Assembly: GCA_041394945.1 (NCBI GenBank)
Contig: JAWKHH010000003.1
Location: forward strand, 62,001-126,000
DNA: 64,000 nucleotides
Direction: 5' to 3'
Source of the DNA: Bryobacteraceae bacterium
Lineage (GTDB): Bacteria > Acidobacteriota > Terriglobia > Bryobacterales > Bryobacteraceae
The position numbers and the translations under genes are program-made. Each line of letters begins with the position of its first letter. Position 1 is the stretch's first letter. Below are positions 25,152 to 33,174 of the stretch, in pieces. Below the pieces are notes generated by a model, which did not search any database, was not told where the DNA came from, and was given only the letters and a program-made list of their open reading frames with translations.

Positions 25152-27065
25152 ATGCGTCGAACTGACACAACCGGGGCGGCGGCGCTGGTGGCGCTGGCCG
25201 TAATGTGGGCGGGTCCGTCCGTGGCCCAGAATACCGCAGCCGAAACCGCGGAATGGCGTCCGGTGGGGAACACGGCGATCGCGGCTGGACTGGCGGGGCT
25301 CGCTTCAGGTCCGGTGACACGTGTGTGGTTTTCTCCGGCGGGCGATGCGGTTTTCGCGCAAACGGCAGCGGGGCGGGTATTTTCCTGGCGCGATTCGGAG
25401 ACACAGCCGACCGGGCAGTGGGAAAGCGCAGAGTCCGGGGCTCCGGTAACGGTGGCGTTACTGGCCGGCGCCGGCATTGGAGAGCCCGGCGCGCGGCTGG
25501 TGGATGCCGGGGCGGGATCGCCCTACCTCGTGGCATTCTCTCAGTCGGTATTCCGGTCTGAAGACGGCGGCCGGACGTGGAAGAACCTGAGCCGGTTCCG
25601 GGGAGCATCGCTGATCGGTGAGGGGCTCACCGACGTCGCGGTGTCGCCGACGAACGCGGAAGAGATCGTGGCGGCGACGGGCAGCGGCGTGTGGCGGTCC
25701 GTGGATGGCGGGCTTTCCTGGAGCGGATTGAACGCGGGACTGCCGAACCTGCCGGTGCGCCGGCTGCTCAGCGTGCATCCGCCGCGGCTGGAGTTGAACG
25801 GCGGCGAGGCGGTATGGATGCCTCGCGGGCAGGATGCGGCTTGGGGGCTTGCGCAGCCGGACGTGTTGGCATCCGAGGAGACCCGGCGGCGAACGATCGA
25901 AGCGACGCTGGAAACACTGGCCGGCGGGAGCGTCGTATTGACGGCCGAAGCATCAGCCGGCGGATGGATTTACGCGGCGAGCGGCGGGCGAGTCTGGATC
26001 TCGGCGGACCGGGGCCGGTCCTGGCGGCTGTCACTGCTGCCAGCGGGATCGGGCAGCGCGGTGCGGCTGGCCACGTTCGAGCAAGAGCCTCGCACGGCGT
26101 TGGCGGTGGTTACCGGCGCCGGCGACGCGCGCCTGCTGCGGACGGTGAACGGCGGCCTGTTCTGGGACGACGTAACGGCGAATCTGGCGGGGACGGGATT
26201 GCGGGCGGTGGCCGGCGACTTCAGTTCCGGGACGGTGTACGCGGCGGCGGCGGGCGGACTGTACCAAACCGAGATCGACCTGCTGCGGGCGGCTCCGGCT
26301 CCACGGTGGACCGCGATCGGGCAGCAGCTTCCGGAGGCCGCCGTAGCCGATGTCATGCTGGACGAGGGTGGCAATCAACTCTACGTGGCGCTCGAGGGGT
26401 ATGGCGTGTGGGCGGCGCTGGCGCCGCACCGGTTTCGGGACCCGCAGGTTGTGAACGCAGCGGATCGAATGGCGCGAGCGGCCGCGCCGGGAACGCTGCT
26501 GAGCGTGCTGGGAGCAATGGTGGCAACCGCGCGAGCGGGGACGCTCGAAGCGCCAGTACTGGCGGCTTCAGGGGGAGAGTCGCAGATTCAGGTTCCGTTC
26601 GAAGCCACGGGATCGGAGTTGAAGCTCCAGTTGGGCCGACCGGCCGGCGGCGCGCTGTCACTCGCGCTGCCGCTACGCGCGGTGGCGCCGGCGATCTTCA
26701 TCGATCCGGACGGGATCCCGATGATCGTGGACGCCGACCGGGGCGTGCTGCTCGACGCGTCGACACCGGCGCGGGCCGGAGCGCGGATCCAGATCCTGGC
26801 CACGGGGCTGGGAAGGGTTTCGCCGGAATGGCCGACCGGGCTCGCGGCGCCCGCCGATTCACCTCCATCGGTGGTGGCGCCGATTCGCGTGCTGGTGGAC
26901 CGGATACCGGTGAAAGTGGAGAAAGCGACGCTGGCGCCGGGCTACGTGGGCTTCTACGTGGTCGAGGTGGTTCTGCCGGACGTGGTGAACGTCGGGCCCG
27001 CCGAAATCGTGCTCGAAGCGGGCGGCGAACGCTCTTCCTCGGCCACGCTGTACCTGATTCAATAG
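25152..27065 (+). CDS. BNR/Asp-box propeller protein with TIGR03437 C-terminal domain
   Basis: Exported protein of 637 aa; signal peptide ends near GPSVAQ. Residues ~30-420 form a sortilin/BNR-like beta-propeller with Asp-box motifs SEDGGRTW, SVDGGLSW, SADRGRSW and a degenerate TVNGGLFW. The last ~210 residues are a TIGR03437 domain (VVNAADRMARAAAPGTLLSV through to SATLYLIQ). ATG 25152 follows an AGAGG sequence. BNR repeats occur in glycosidases but also in many non-catalytic proteins; I see no sialidase catalytic residues. Probably a surface-exposed binding protein. Confidence 0.85.
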   Translation: MRRTDTTGAAALVALAVMWAGPSVAQNTAAETAEWRPVGNTAIAAGLAGLASGPVTRVWFSPAGDAVFAQTAAGRVFSWRDSETQPTGQWESAESGAPVTVALLAGAGIGEPGARLVDAGAGSPYLVAFSQSVFRSEDGGRTWKNLSRFRGASLIGEGLTDVAVSPTNAEEIVAATGSGVWRSVDGGLSWSGLNAGLPNLPVRRLLSVHPPRLELNGGEAVWMPRGQDAAWGLAQPDVLASEETRRRTIEATLETLAGGSVVLTAEASAGGWIYAASGGRVWISADRGRSWRLSLLPAGSGSAVRLATFEQEPRTALAVVTGAGDARLLRTVNGGLFWDDVTANLAGTGLRAVAGDFSSGTVYAAAAGGLYQTEIDLLRAAPAPRWTAIGQQLPEAAVADVMLDEGGNQLYVALEGYGVWAALAPHRFRDPQVVNAADRMARAAAPGTLLSVLGAMVATARAGTLEAPVLAASGGESQIQVPFEATGSELKLQLGRPAGGALSLALPLRAVAPAIFIDPDGIPMIVDADRGVLLDASTPARAGARIQILATGLGRVSPEWPTGLAAPADSPPSVVAPIRVLVDRIPVKVEKATLAPGYVGFYVVEVVLPDVVNVGPAEIVLEAGGERSSSATLYLIQ

Positions 27066-27108
27066 GCCCGGCTCGGGCCGCCATTCCGTAAGCGCGTAGA
27101 ATCGAGGA

Positions 27109-28536
27109 GTGGCATCGAAATCCTACGACCTGATCGTACTCGGCTCCGGCCCGGCGGGCGAAAAGGGCGCTTCCACGGCGGCGCAATTCGGCAAGCGCGT
27201 GGCCATGATCGAGAAGGCGCCGCACCTCGGCGGGGCGTCAACGAATACGGGCACAATCCCATCGAAGACGCTGCGGGAAACGGCGCTGGCTCTCTCCGGG
27301 CTGCGTGCTCGCGATCTCTACGGCGTCGATCTTTCGCTTCGGCGCGAGGCCACGGTGTCCGATTTCCTGTTCCACGAGAGCCAGGTGAAGGCGAGCGAGC
27401 GCAACCGGATCCAGCAGTGCGTGGAAAGGGACCGGATCGAGCTGGTGCGCGGCGCGGCTTCGTTCAGCGGGGGGAACACGGTCAACGTCGCCACGGCGGA
27501 AGGGTACGTCACGCTGGAGGGCGAGCGCATTCTCGTGGCGACGGGATCGTCGCCGTTTCAGCCGGCCGAATTCTGTTTCCCTGACAGCCGCGTCCATGAT
27601 TCCGATGAGATCCTGGCGCTCGACCGGCTTCCCGACAAGCTTGCGGTGATCGGGGCGGGTGTGATCGGCAGCGAATACGCGTGCACGTTCGCGGCGCTCG
27701 GATGCGAGGTGCATCTGCTGGACCGGCGCGATGTGATCCTGCCCTTCCTCGACCGTGAGATGTCTCTGGCGTTCGAGCAGTCGCTGCCGCGGCTCGGGAT
27801 CCGGTACTACAAGAATGAGAAAGTGACGGCGTGCGTTCCGGGGCCGCCCGAGGGAGGCATCTCGCTCGAGTGCGAGTCCGGATTGAAGCTCGAAGTCGAC
27901 CAGGTGCTGGTGGCGGCAGGACGCAAGAGCAATACGGGCGACCTGAACCTGTCGGCGGCGGGAGTGACCACGGGAGAGCGCGGACTGATCCCGGTGAACG
28001 AGTTCTATCAGACCAACGTCCCGCACATCTATGCGGCTGGAGACGTGATCGGGTTTCCGGCGCTGGCGGCGACATCCGCCGAGCAGGCGCGCATCGCCGT
28101 GTGGCATGCGTTCCAACTGGGCGTGCGGTTCGACATGTCGCCGCTGCTGCCGTCGGGGATCTACACGATTCCCGAGATCAGCATGGTCGGGGAGACCGAG
28201 GAGTCGCTTCGCGAGAAGAAGATCGACTATATCACCGGGCGGGCCTCCTATGCCGACAACGCGCGCGGAGAGATCATCGGCGACTCGAGGGGCACCTTGA
28301 AAGTGCTGTGCGCGAAGCCGGGCGGGAAGGTGCTCGGCGTTCACGTGATCGGCGAACTGGCCTCCGAGGTGGTGCACGTCGGGCTGATGGCGATGGTGGC
28401 CGGAGCAACCGTCGACATCTTCAACCAGGCCTGCTTCAACTATCCGACGCTCGGCGATTTGTACAAGACGGCAGCCTACGACGCAATGCTGAAGCTGCAT
28501 GCGATGCCTGGGGCGCCGGGCGGCATCGTATACTGA
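27109..28536 (+). CDS. sthA: Soluble pyridine nucleotide transhydrogenase
   Basis: Cytoplasmic flavoprotein moving reducing equivalents between NADPH and NAD+. The 475 aa include the FAD dinucleotide motif LIVLGSGPAGEKGA, the SthA-type GGASTNTGTIPSKTLRE (the redox-active CxxxxC of dihydrolipoamide dehydrogenases is absent), the second nucleotide fold AVIGAGVIGSEYACTFAALG, and the FAD-binding HIYAAGDVIGFPALA. The C-terminal interface domain ends with FNYPTLGDLYKTAAYDAM. The start is GTG 27109, which gives the usual short N terminus. Lack of the disulphide is what separates it from Lpd or mercuric reductase. Confidence 0.92.
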   Translation: MASKSYDLIVLGSGPAGEKGASTAAQFGKRVAMIEKAPHLGGASTNTGTIPSKTLRETALALSGLRARDLYGVDLSLRREATVSDFLFHESQVKASERNRIQQCVERDRIELVRGAASFSGGNTVNVATAEGYVTLEGERILVATGSSPFQPAEFCFPDSRVHDSDEILALDRLPDKLAVIGAGVIGSEYACTFAALGCEVHLLDRRDVILPFLDREMSLAFEQSLPRLGIRYYKNEKVTACVPGPPEGGISLECESGLKLEVDQVLVAAGRKSNTGDLNLSAAGVTTGERGLIPVNEFYQTNVPHIYAAGDVIGFPALAATSAEQARIAVWHAFQLGVRFDMSPLLPSGIYTIPEISMVGETEESLREKKIDYITGRASYADNARGEIIGDSRGTLKVLCAKPGGKVLGVHVIGELASEVVHVGLMAMVAGATVDIFNQACFNYPTLGDLYKTAAYDAMLKLHAMPGAPGGIVY

Positions 28537-28543
28537 TCGCGAC

Positions 28544-29314
28544 ATGACCGGAGCCCGCATCCTGCTCGTCCTGGCCGCCGCGCCGCTCATGGCGCAGAGC
28601 GGCGAATGGATCCAACTGTTCAACGGGAAGGACCTTACCGGATGGACGCCGAAGATCACCGGCTATCCGGCCGGCGAGAACTACGCCAATACGTTCCGTG
28701 TGGAGAATGGATTGTTGAAAGTGGTCTACGACGGCTACCAGGATTTCGGCGGACGCTTCGGGCACCTGTTCTACAAAGACGCGTTTTCGTACTATCGGAT
28801 CGCGGTGGAATACCGGTTCACGGGGCAGCAGGCGCCGGGCGGACCGGGGTGGGCGGCGCGCAACAGCGGCATCATGGTGCACGGACAGACGGCGGCGTCG
28901 ATGGGGCTGGAGCAGGATTTTCCGGTGTCGATCGAGGTGCAGCTACTCGGCGGACTGGGCGACGGGAAGCCGCGAACGACGGCGAACCTCTGCACGCCGG
29001 GAACGAACGTCGTGATTGCGGGAGCGCTGTTTACGCGGCACTGTCTGAACTCGAGTTCGGAGACCTATGACGGAGACCAGTGGGTGCGGGTTGAGGCGGA
29101 GGTGCGGGGCAGCGAGCGGATCCGGCACTTTGTTAACGGGAAGCAGGTGCTCGAATACGTGAAGCCGCAGATCGGCGGGGGGAATGTGAAGGGGGCTTCG
29201 CCGGAAGTGCTCCGGGACGGGCGCTTGCTCGAGCGGGGAACGATATCGCTGCAGAGCGAGAGTCACCCGGTGGAGTTCCGCAAGGTGGAATTGATGCGGC
29301 TGCCGGAGAAGTAG
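28544..29314 (+). CDS. DUF1080 (3-keto-disaccharide hydrolase-like) secreted protein
   Basis: Exported concanavalin-like fold protein, 256 aa. The signal peptide (MTGARILLVLAAAPLMAQ) is followed by the family opening WIQLFNGKDLTGWTPKI. Later come NSGIMVHGQ, PVSIEVQLLGG and WVRVEAEVRGSERIRHFVNG. DUF1080 proteins include hydrolases of 3-keto-glycosides and are abundant in Acidobacteriota and Planctomycetota. ATG 28544 lies 7 bp after the sthA stop, so the two could be co-transcribed although functionally unrelated. Catalytic activity is not proven by sequence. Confidence 0.88.
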   Translation: MTGARILLVLAAAPLMAQSGEWIQLFNGKDLTGWTPKITGYPAGENYANTFRVENGLLKVVYDGYQDFGGRFGHLFYKDAFSYYRIAVEYRFTGQQAPGGPGWAARNSGIMVHGQTAASMGLEQDFPVSIEVQLLGGLGDGKPRTTANLCTPGTNVVIAGALFTRHCLNSSSETYDGDQWVRVEAEVRGSERIRHFVNGKQVLEYVKPQIGGGNVKGASPEVLRDGRLLERGTISLQSESHPVEFRKVELMRLPEK

Positions 29315-29325
29315 CAAAGGAAGAA

Positions 29326-29355
29326 GGCGCCGCCGGGGTGGTCCCGAACGGCGCC
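29326..29355 (+). terminator. Stem-loop terminator after DUF1080 gene
   Basis: A 7-bp GC arm (GGCGCCG / CGGCGCC) stacked on a 4-bp inner arm (CGGG / CCCG) with a GTGGT loop, followed by a pyrimidine run GCTCTCTCTCTC. It is placed 12 bp after the stop of the DUF1080 gene. Confidence 0.6.
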
Positions 29356-29409
29356 GCTCTCTCTCTCACTCACGCAACTGTTCGCCGGGGCCCGGCCGGC
29401 GGAAGGCGA

Positions 29410-29565
29410 CTACTTGTGGTGATCGTCTTTGTGATCCTTCTTGTGGTCGTCCTTGTGATCCTTCTTGTCTTCCTTGTGGTCGCTTTTGTGATCGTCGGCG
29501 AGGACGATGTTGGCGGAACCAACCGCCATTGCGAGCGCGAACATCATGGCCTGGAGTTTCTTCAT
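29410..29565 (-). CDS. 51-aa secreted His/Asp/Lys-rich peptide
   Basis: Small exported protein: a signal peptide of about 24 residues (MKKLQAMMFALAMAVGSANI then VLA) and a mature part made almost only of D, H and K. The mature sequence consists of repeated DHK-like units and ends DDHHK. Counting the codons gives 51 residues from ATG 29565 to TAG 29410. Such tails chelate Ni, Zn or Cu or act as low-complexity buffers. The coding DNA is itself a short tandem repeat. Neighbours give no hint; it is convergent with the DUF1080 gene and shares its terminator region. Confidence 0.7.
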   Translation of the reverse strand: MKKLQAMMFALAMAVGSANIVLADDHKSDHKEDKKDHKDDHKKDHKDDHHK

Positions 29566-29840
29566 GGGTTTCGTGTGATTCCTATTCGGGTTGAATTTTG
29601 TTCGGAGCGACGATACGCCGTGCCCGTCCCAATCCTCATCGGGGCGCGCGGCCAGCCCGTGAGGCAGAAACCGACCTAGTCCCGGCCCGAAGATACCTAC
29701 TCCCGTGGCGTTCCCCGCGGCCCTACCCTTGTCGGGCGCCGGCGGCGGGAAGATGGGCGATGCGGGGTGGGGGGAATCCGTTCCGCGAATCGGCGCCGGT
29801 GGACGGCGAGCCGTAGCGGTCACACAGAGGAGCGAAAAAG

Positions 29841-29901
29841 AACAAACCGGACCGCGATCCATTTGCCGGGTGTCATCGGCGGTGTCGCAGTCCGGTTTGT
29901 T
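29841..29901 (-). terminator. Long stem-loop downstream of the 16-aa peptide gene
   Basis: Arms 29841-29857 and 29885-29901 pair over 12 perfect base pairs (AACAAACCGGAC / GTCCGGTTTGTT), then one mismatch, then 4 more; loop of 27 nt. On the minus strand the stem is followed by CTTTTTC, as expected for an intrinsic terminator of the peptide gene whose stop is at 29932. It can form on either strand. The rest of 29566-29840 shows nothing I can assign. Confidence 0.6.
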
Positions 29902-29931
29902 TTGGAATAGATGAGGCCAAAAGGACTGAAG

Positions 29932-29982
29932 CTAGGTGCCCCAGATCGCGCTGCCGGCCTTGACTTTGGTACGAACCTTCAT
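29932..29982 (-). CDS. 16-codon peptide gene with strong ribosome binding site
   Basis: Minimal reading frame encoding MKVRTKVKAGSAIWGT, strongly basic (four K/R in the first eight residues) and ending in an aromatic IWGT. It is preceded by AAGGAG with an 8-nt spacer to ATG 29982, one of the best ribosome binding sites in the window. It is followed about 30 bp beyond its stop by a long stem-loop (29841-29901). A 6-bp hairpin (30007-30025) sits in the likely 5' leader. The codons show no defect. It could be a functional micropeptide, a RiPP-like precursor, or a leader peptide. No modification enzymes are adjacent. I cannot exclude chance. Confidence 0.45.
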   Translation of the reverse strand: MKVRTKVKAGSAIWGT

Positions 29983-30096
29983 GGCGAGGTCTCCTTCTTT
30001 TTTTGCCGTCTGCTTGCGTCAGACGCTCTACACTTGTGCAACGGGAATACCAAACAGCACGCCAGCCGGGCGCTTGCCCGTATCATGCTGAAAAAT

Positions 30097-30198
30097 GGGC
30101 GCTTCGTATGGGGAGCAAAGCTCCGGGCAAGTGCGGGAAGGAGCCCGGCACCTAACACTCCCGTGAGTGACCAAACTTTTTTGCTAGGTGGAACGCCC
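30097..30198 (+). ncRNA. Candidate structured RNA: nested four-way junction
   Basis: A consistent set of helices can be drawn by eye. P1 is GGGCG 30097-30101 with CGCCC 30194-30198. P2 is GGAGC 30112-30116 with GCTCC 30120-30124. P3 is GGGC 30125-30128 with GCCC 30143-30146. P4 is CACCTA 30149-30154 with TAGGTG 30185-30190, enclosing P5 CACTC 30156-30160 with GAGTG 30165-30169. A further GCTT-loop hairpin lies just upstream (30067-30080). All are nested without conflict. It sits 46 bp before the start of the DUF1549/1553 gene, so could be a cis-regulatory leader, or on the other strand part of the peptide gene leader. GC-rich DNA gives chance hairpins, so this is tentative. Confidence 0.35.
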
Positions 30199-30222
30199 GA
30201 TGCCGCTGCCGGATGAGTCGCG

Positions 30223-30235
30223 GTAATCTGATTAC
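30223..30235. promoter_or_regulatory. Palindrome upstream of the DUF1549/1553 gene
   Basis: GTAATCTGATTAC is a perfect 6-bp inverted repeat around a single base, ending 8 bp before ATG 30244. It overlaps the expected ribosome-binding region, so a protein bound here or a hairpin would affect initiation. No consensus Shine-Dalgarno is visible. Confidence 0.35.
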
Positions 30236-30243
30236 GAAGCCCC

Positions 30244-33174
30244 ATGATCCCCAGAGCCGCGTTTTCGCTACTGCTCGGGTTGCCGCTGGCGGCCCAAACT
30301 ACTCCTGATTTCGTTCGCGATGTGCAGCCGGTGTTCGCGCGAGCATGCCTTGCGTGCCACGGCGCCAAGTCGCAGATGGCCAATTTGCGAATGGATGCGA
30401 AGGCATCGGCGTCGCGGACGATCAAGCCGGGCGACGCGGCAGGGAGTTCGATCTACGAACGCATCACGGGTCAAGGTGGGCAGCCGCGGATGCCGATGGG
30501 CGGGAAACCGCTGTCGGCGGCCGAGATCGATACCATCCGGCGTTGGATCGACGGCGGAGCCGTGTGGCCGGACGAGGCGTCCGCAGCGACGGCGCCGGCG
30601 GGTCCGACGCATTGGGCCTACCGCGCTCCGGAGCGCGCCCCGCTGCCTCGCGCTAGTTCCTGGACGCGGAATGCGATTGACCGGTTCGTCGCGGCCCGGC
30701 TCGAAAAAGAGGGCCTGCGGCCATCGCCCGAAGCCGGCAAGGCGACGCTTCTGCGGCGGTTGTCGCTGGACCTGACCGGTCTGCCGCCGACGCCGGCCGA
30801 AGTGGACGCCTTCCTTGCCGACCCGAAACCAGGCGCCTATGAACGGCAGGTGGAGCGGCTGCTCGCCTCGCCGCACTACGGGGAGCGCTGGGGACGCCAT
30901 TGGCTTGACGCGGCGCGCTACGCCGACTCCGACGGGTTCGAGAAAGACAAGCAGCGATGGGTGTGGTTCTATCGCGACTGGGTGGTGGGTGCGTTCAACC
31001 GCGATTTGCCGTACGACCAGTTCGTGATCGAACAGATCGCCGGCGACATGTTGGGCGGGGCGCAATCCAGCCGCGTGGCCACGGGGTTCCTGCGCAACTC
31101 GATGATCAACGAAGAAGGCGGCATCGACCCCGAGCAGTTCCGGATGGAGGCGATGTACGACCGGATGGATGCGATCGGGAAATCAGTGCTCGGCATCACC
31201 ATCCAATGTGCCCAGTGTCACAACCATAAGTACGATCCGCTCACGCAGGAAGAGTACTACCGGATCTTCGCGTTCCTGAACAACTCGTACGAATCGCAGA
31301 TCGCCGCATATACGTCTTCCGAGCAGCGCGAACGCGAACGGATCTTCGCGAAGATCAAAGAGATTGAGTCGACCCTGGCGAAGCGCACATACGATCCCGA
31401 CCCCACCCGTTGGACTGTGGGAGAAGCCAACGTGGACGACATATCAACCGGCGGACAGCGGTATCTGGCGATGCCCGACAAATCGATGCTCGCGGCCGGC
31501 TACGCCCCCACCAAGCACAAAGTCGAGTTGACGTTCCAGCCGGGGCTCGCCAAGATCACCGCCGTGCGGCTCGAACTGTTGAACGACCCCGACCTGCCGA
31601 TGGGCGGACCGGGCCGTTCCCCTCGCGGCACGGGCGCACTCACCGAATTCGAAGTTGAGTACGTGGACGCAGGGGGCAAGAAGACGAAGGCGAAGATCGG
31701 GCGGGCGGCGGCCGATATCGACCTGCCCGAGGAAGCGATCCCCGAGTTCGCGCGCGACAAGGATGAACGCGCCGGGAAGAAGACGCCGCGCGTCACGGGC
31801 CCGATCGCCTACGCGATCGACGGCAAGGAGGCGACGGCCTGGGGTCACGACGGCGGCCCGGTGCTCCGGAACCAGCCGCGGACGGCTGTGTTTTTCCTCG
31901 AGACGCCGATCGAAGGAGCGAAGTCTGTCACGGTATACCTGTCGCAGCGGCACGGCGGGTGGAACTCGGATGACAACCAGAACTACAACCTGGGCCGGAT
32001 GCGGATTTCGTTCACCGGCGACGACTCACCGCGGGGACCGGCCCAAGAGCCGCTCGACGCGCGGGTGGCGGCGCTCTACCGTCAATTGCCGGAGGGGTCG
32101 TCGCAACTGGTGCTGGCGGAGCGGCCCGAGATTCGAAAGACGCACATTCTGGCGCGCGGTGATTTTTTGAAGCCGGGGAAGGAAGTGACTCCGGGCGCCC
32201 CGGCGTTTCTGCATCCGCTCGCGGCGAAGGGCACGCCGACGCGGCTCGATTTCGCGCGATGGCTGGTGGACCGGCGCTCGCCAACGACGGCGCGTGCGTT
32301 CGTGAACCGGGTGTGGCAGGCGTACTTCGGCACGGGAATCGTGGCGACCGCGGAAGACCTGGGAAAGCAGAGCGAGGCTCCATCGCATCCCGAACTGCTC
32401 GACTGGCTCTCGGTGGAATTTATGGAGCCGTCGGTGAAGGGGGCGAAGCCGTGGAGCATCAAGTCCCTCCACCGGCTGATCGTGAACTCGTCCACCTACC
32501 GGCAATCGTCGCGCGTGACTCCCGGGTTGCTGGAGCGCGATCCTTACAACCGGCTGCTCGCGCGCGGGCCCAGGGTGCGGGTGGAAGGAGAAATTGTGCG
32601 GGACATCGCGCTCGCGGCGAGCGGACTTTTGAATCCGGAAATCGGCGGTCCGCCGGTGTATGCGCCCGCCCCGGAATTCCTGTTCCAGCCGCCGGCGAGT
32701 TACGGGCCGAAGATCTGGAACGAGGAGCACGGGGCGAACCGCTACCGGCGGGCGCTGTACACATTCCGATACCGGTCCGTGCCGTACCCGATGCTGCAGG
32801 CTTTCGATACGCCGAACGGAGACATGGCGTGCGTGCGGCGGAGCCGGTCCAACACGCCGCTGCAGGCGTTGACGACGCTGAACGAGCCGTTGTTCCTCGA
32901 AGCCGCGCGGGCGCTGGCGAAGAAGACGCTGGCCGACGGCGGAGCCTCCGACGCCGGGCGGCTTACGTATGCGTTCAGGCGATGCGTGTCGCGAGAGCCG
33001 GGCCAGGCGGAGTCGACGGCGCTGCTGAAGCTGCTGCATTCGCAGGAAGCGCGATTTGCGTCGGGCGAGTTGAAGGCGGCTGAGTTCGCCGGAGCGGACT
33101 CGCCGAAACTGGCCGCGTGGACGGCGGTGGCGCGCGTGCTGTTGAACCTGGACGAGACGATTACCAAGGAGTGA
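30244..33174 (+). CDS. DUF1549/DUF1553 protein with N-terminal cytochrome-c-like motif
   Basis: Large exported protein of 976 aa. A signal peptide (to about residue 18) is followed by a PSCyt1-type heme-binding CLACH at 35-39 and the PMGGKPLSAAEIDTIRRWID segment. DUF1549 follows (about 135-350, with YGERWGRHWLDAARYADSDG and CAQCHNHKYDP, a second CxxCH). A middle F5/8-like sugar-binding region comes next, then DUF1553 (about 670-960, with FVNRVWQAYFGTGIV and SNTPLQALTTLNEPLFLEAA). The family is widespread in Planctomycetota and Acidobacteriota and is thought to act in polysaccharide degradation with electron transfer. It is translationally coupled to the DUF1501 gene (1-bp overlap at 33174). 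Confidence 0.93.
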   Translation: MIPRAAFSLLLGLPLAAQTTPDFVRDVQPVFARACLACHGAKSQMANLRMDAKASASRTIKPGDAAGSSIYERITGQGGQPRMPMGGKPLSAAEIDTIRRWIDGGAVWPDEASAATAPAGPTHWAYRAPERAPLPRASSWTRNAIDRFVAARLEKEGLRPSPEAGKATLLRRLSLDLTGLPPTPAEVDAFLADPKPGAYERQVERLLASPHYGERWGRHWLDAARYADSDGFEKDKQRWVWFYRDWVVGAFNRDLPYDQFVIEQIAGDMLGGAQSSRVATGFLRNSMINEEGGIDPEQFRMEAMYDRMDAIGKSVLGITIQCAQCHNHKYDPLTQEEYYRIFAFLNNSYESQIAAYTSSEQRERERIFAKIKEIESTLAKRTYDPDPTRWTVGEANVDDISTGGQRYLAMPDKSMLAAGYAPTKHKVELTFQPGLAKITAVRLELLNDPDLPMGGPGRSPRGTGALTEFEVEYVDAGGKKTKAKIGRAAADIDLPEEAIPEFARDKDERAGKKTPRVTGPIAYAIDGKEATAWGHDGGPVLRNQPRTAVFFLETPIEGAKSVTVYLSQRHGGWNSDDNQNYNLGRMRISFTGDDSPRGPAQEPLDARVAALYRQLPEGSSQLVLAERPEIRKTHILARGDFLKPGKEVTPGAPAFLHPLAAKGTPTRLDFARWLVDRRSPTTARAFVNRVWQAYFGTGIVATAEDLGKQSEAPSHPELLDWLSVEFMEPSVKGAKPWSIKSLHRLIVNSSTYRQSSRVTPGLLERDPYNRLLARGPRVRVEGEIVRDIALAASGLLNPEIGGPPVYAPAPEFLFQPPASYGPKIWNEEHGANRYRRALYTFRYRSVPYPMLQAFDTPNGDMACVRRSRSNTPLQALTTLNEPLFLEAARALAKKTLADGGASDAGRLTYAFRRCVSREPGQAESTALLKLLHSQEARFASGELKAAEFAGADSPKLAAWTAVARVLLNLDETITKE

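Noticed and set aside
27109..28536. Dihydrolipoamide dehydrogenase
   Set aside because: The CxxxxC redox pair is replaced by STNTGT; soluble transhydrogenase fits better.
30097..30198. Possible cyclic-di-GMP (GEMM) riboswitch because of GCAAAGC and CCTAA elements
   Set aside because: The required GNRA-loop hairpin and receptor arrangement are not present and the helices pair differently.
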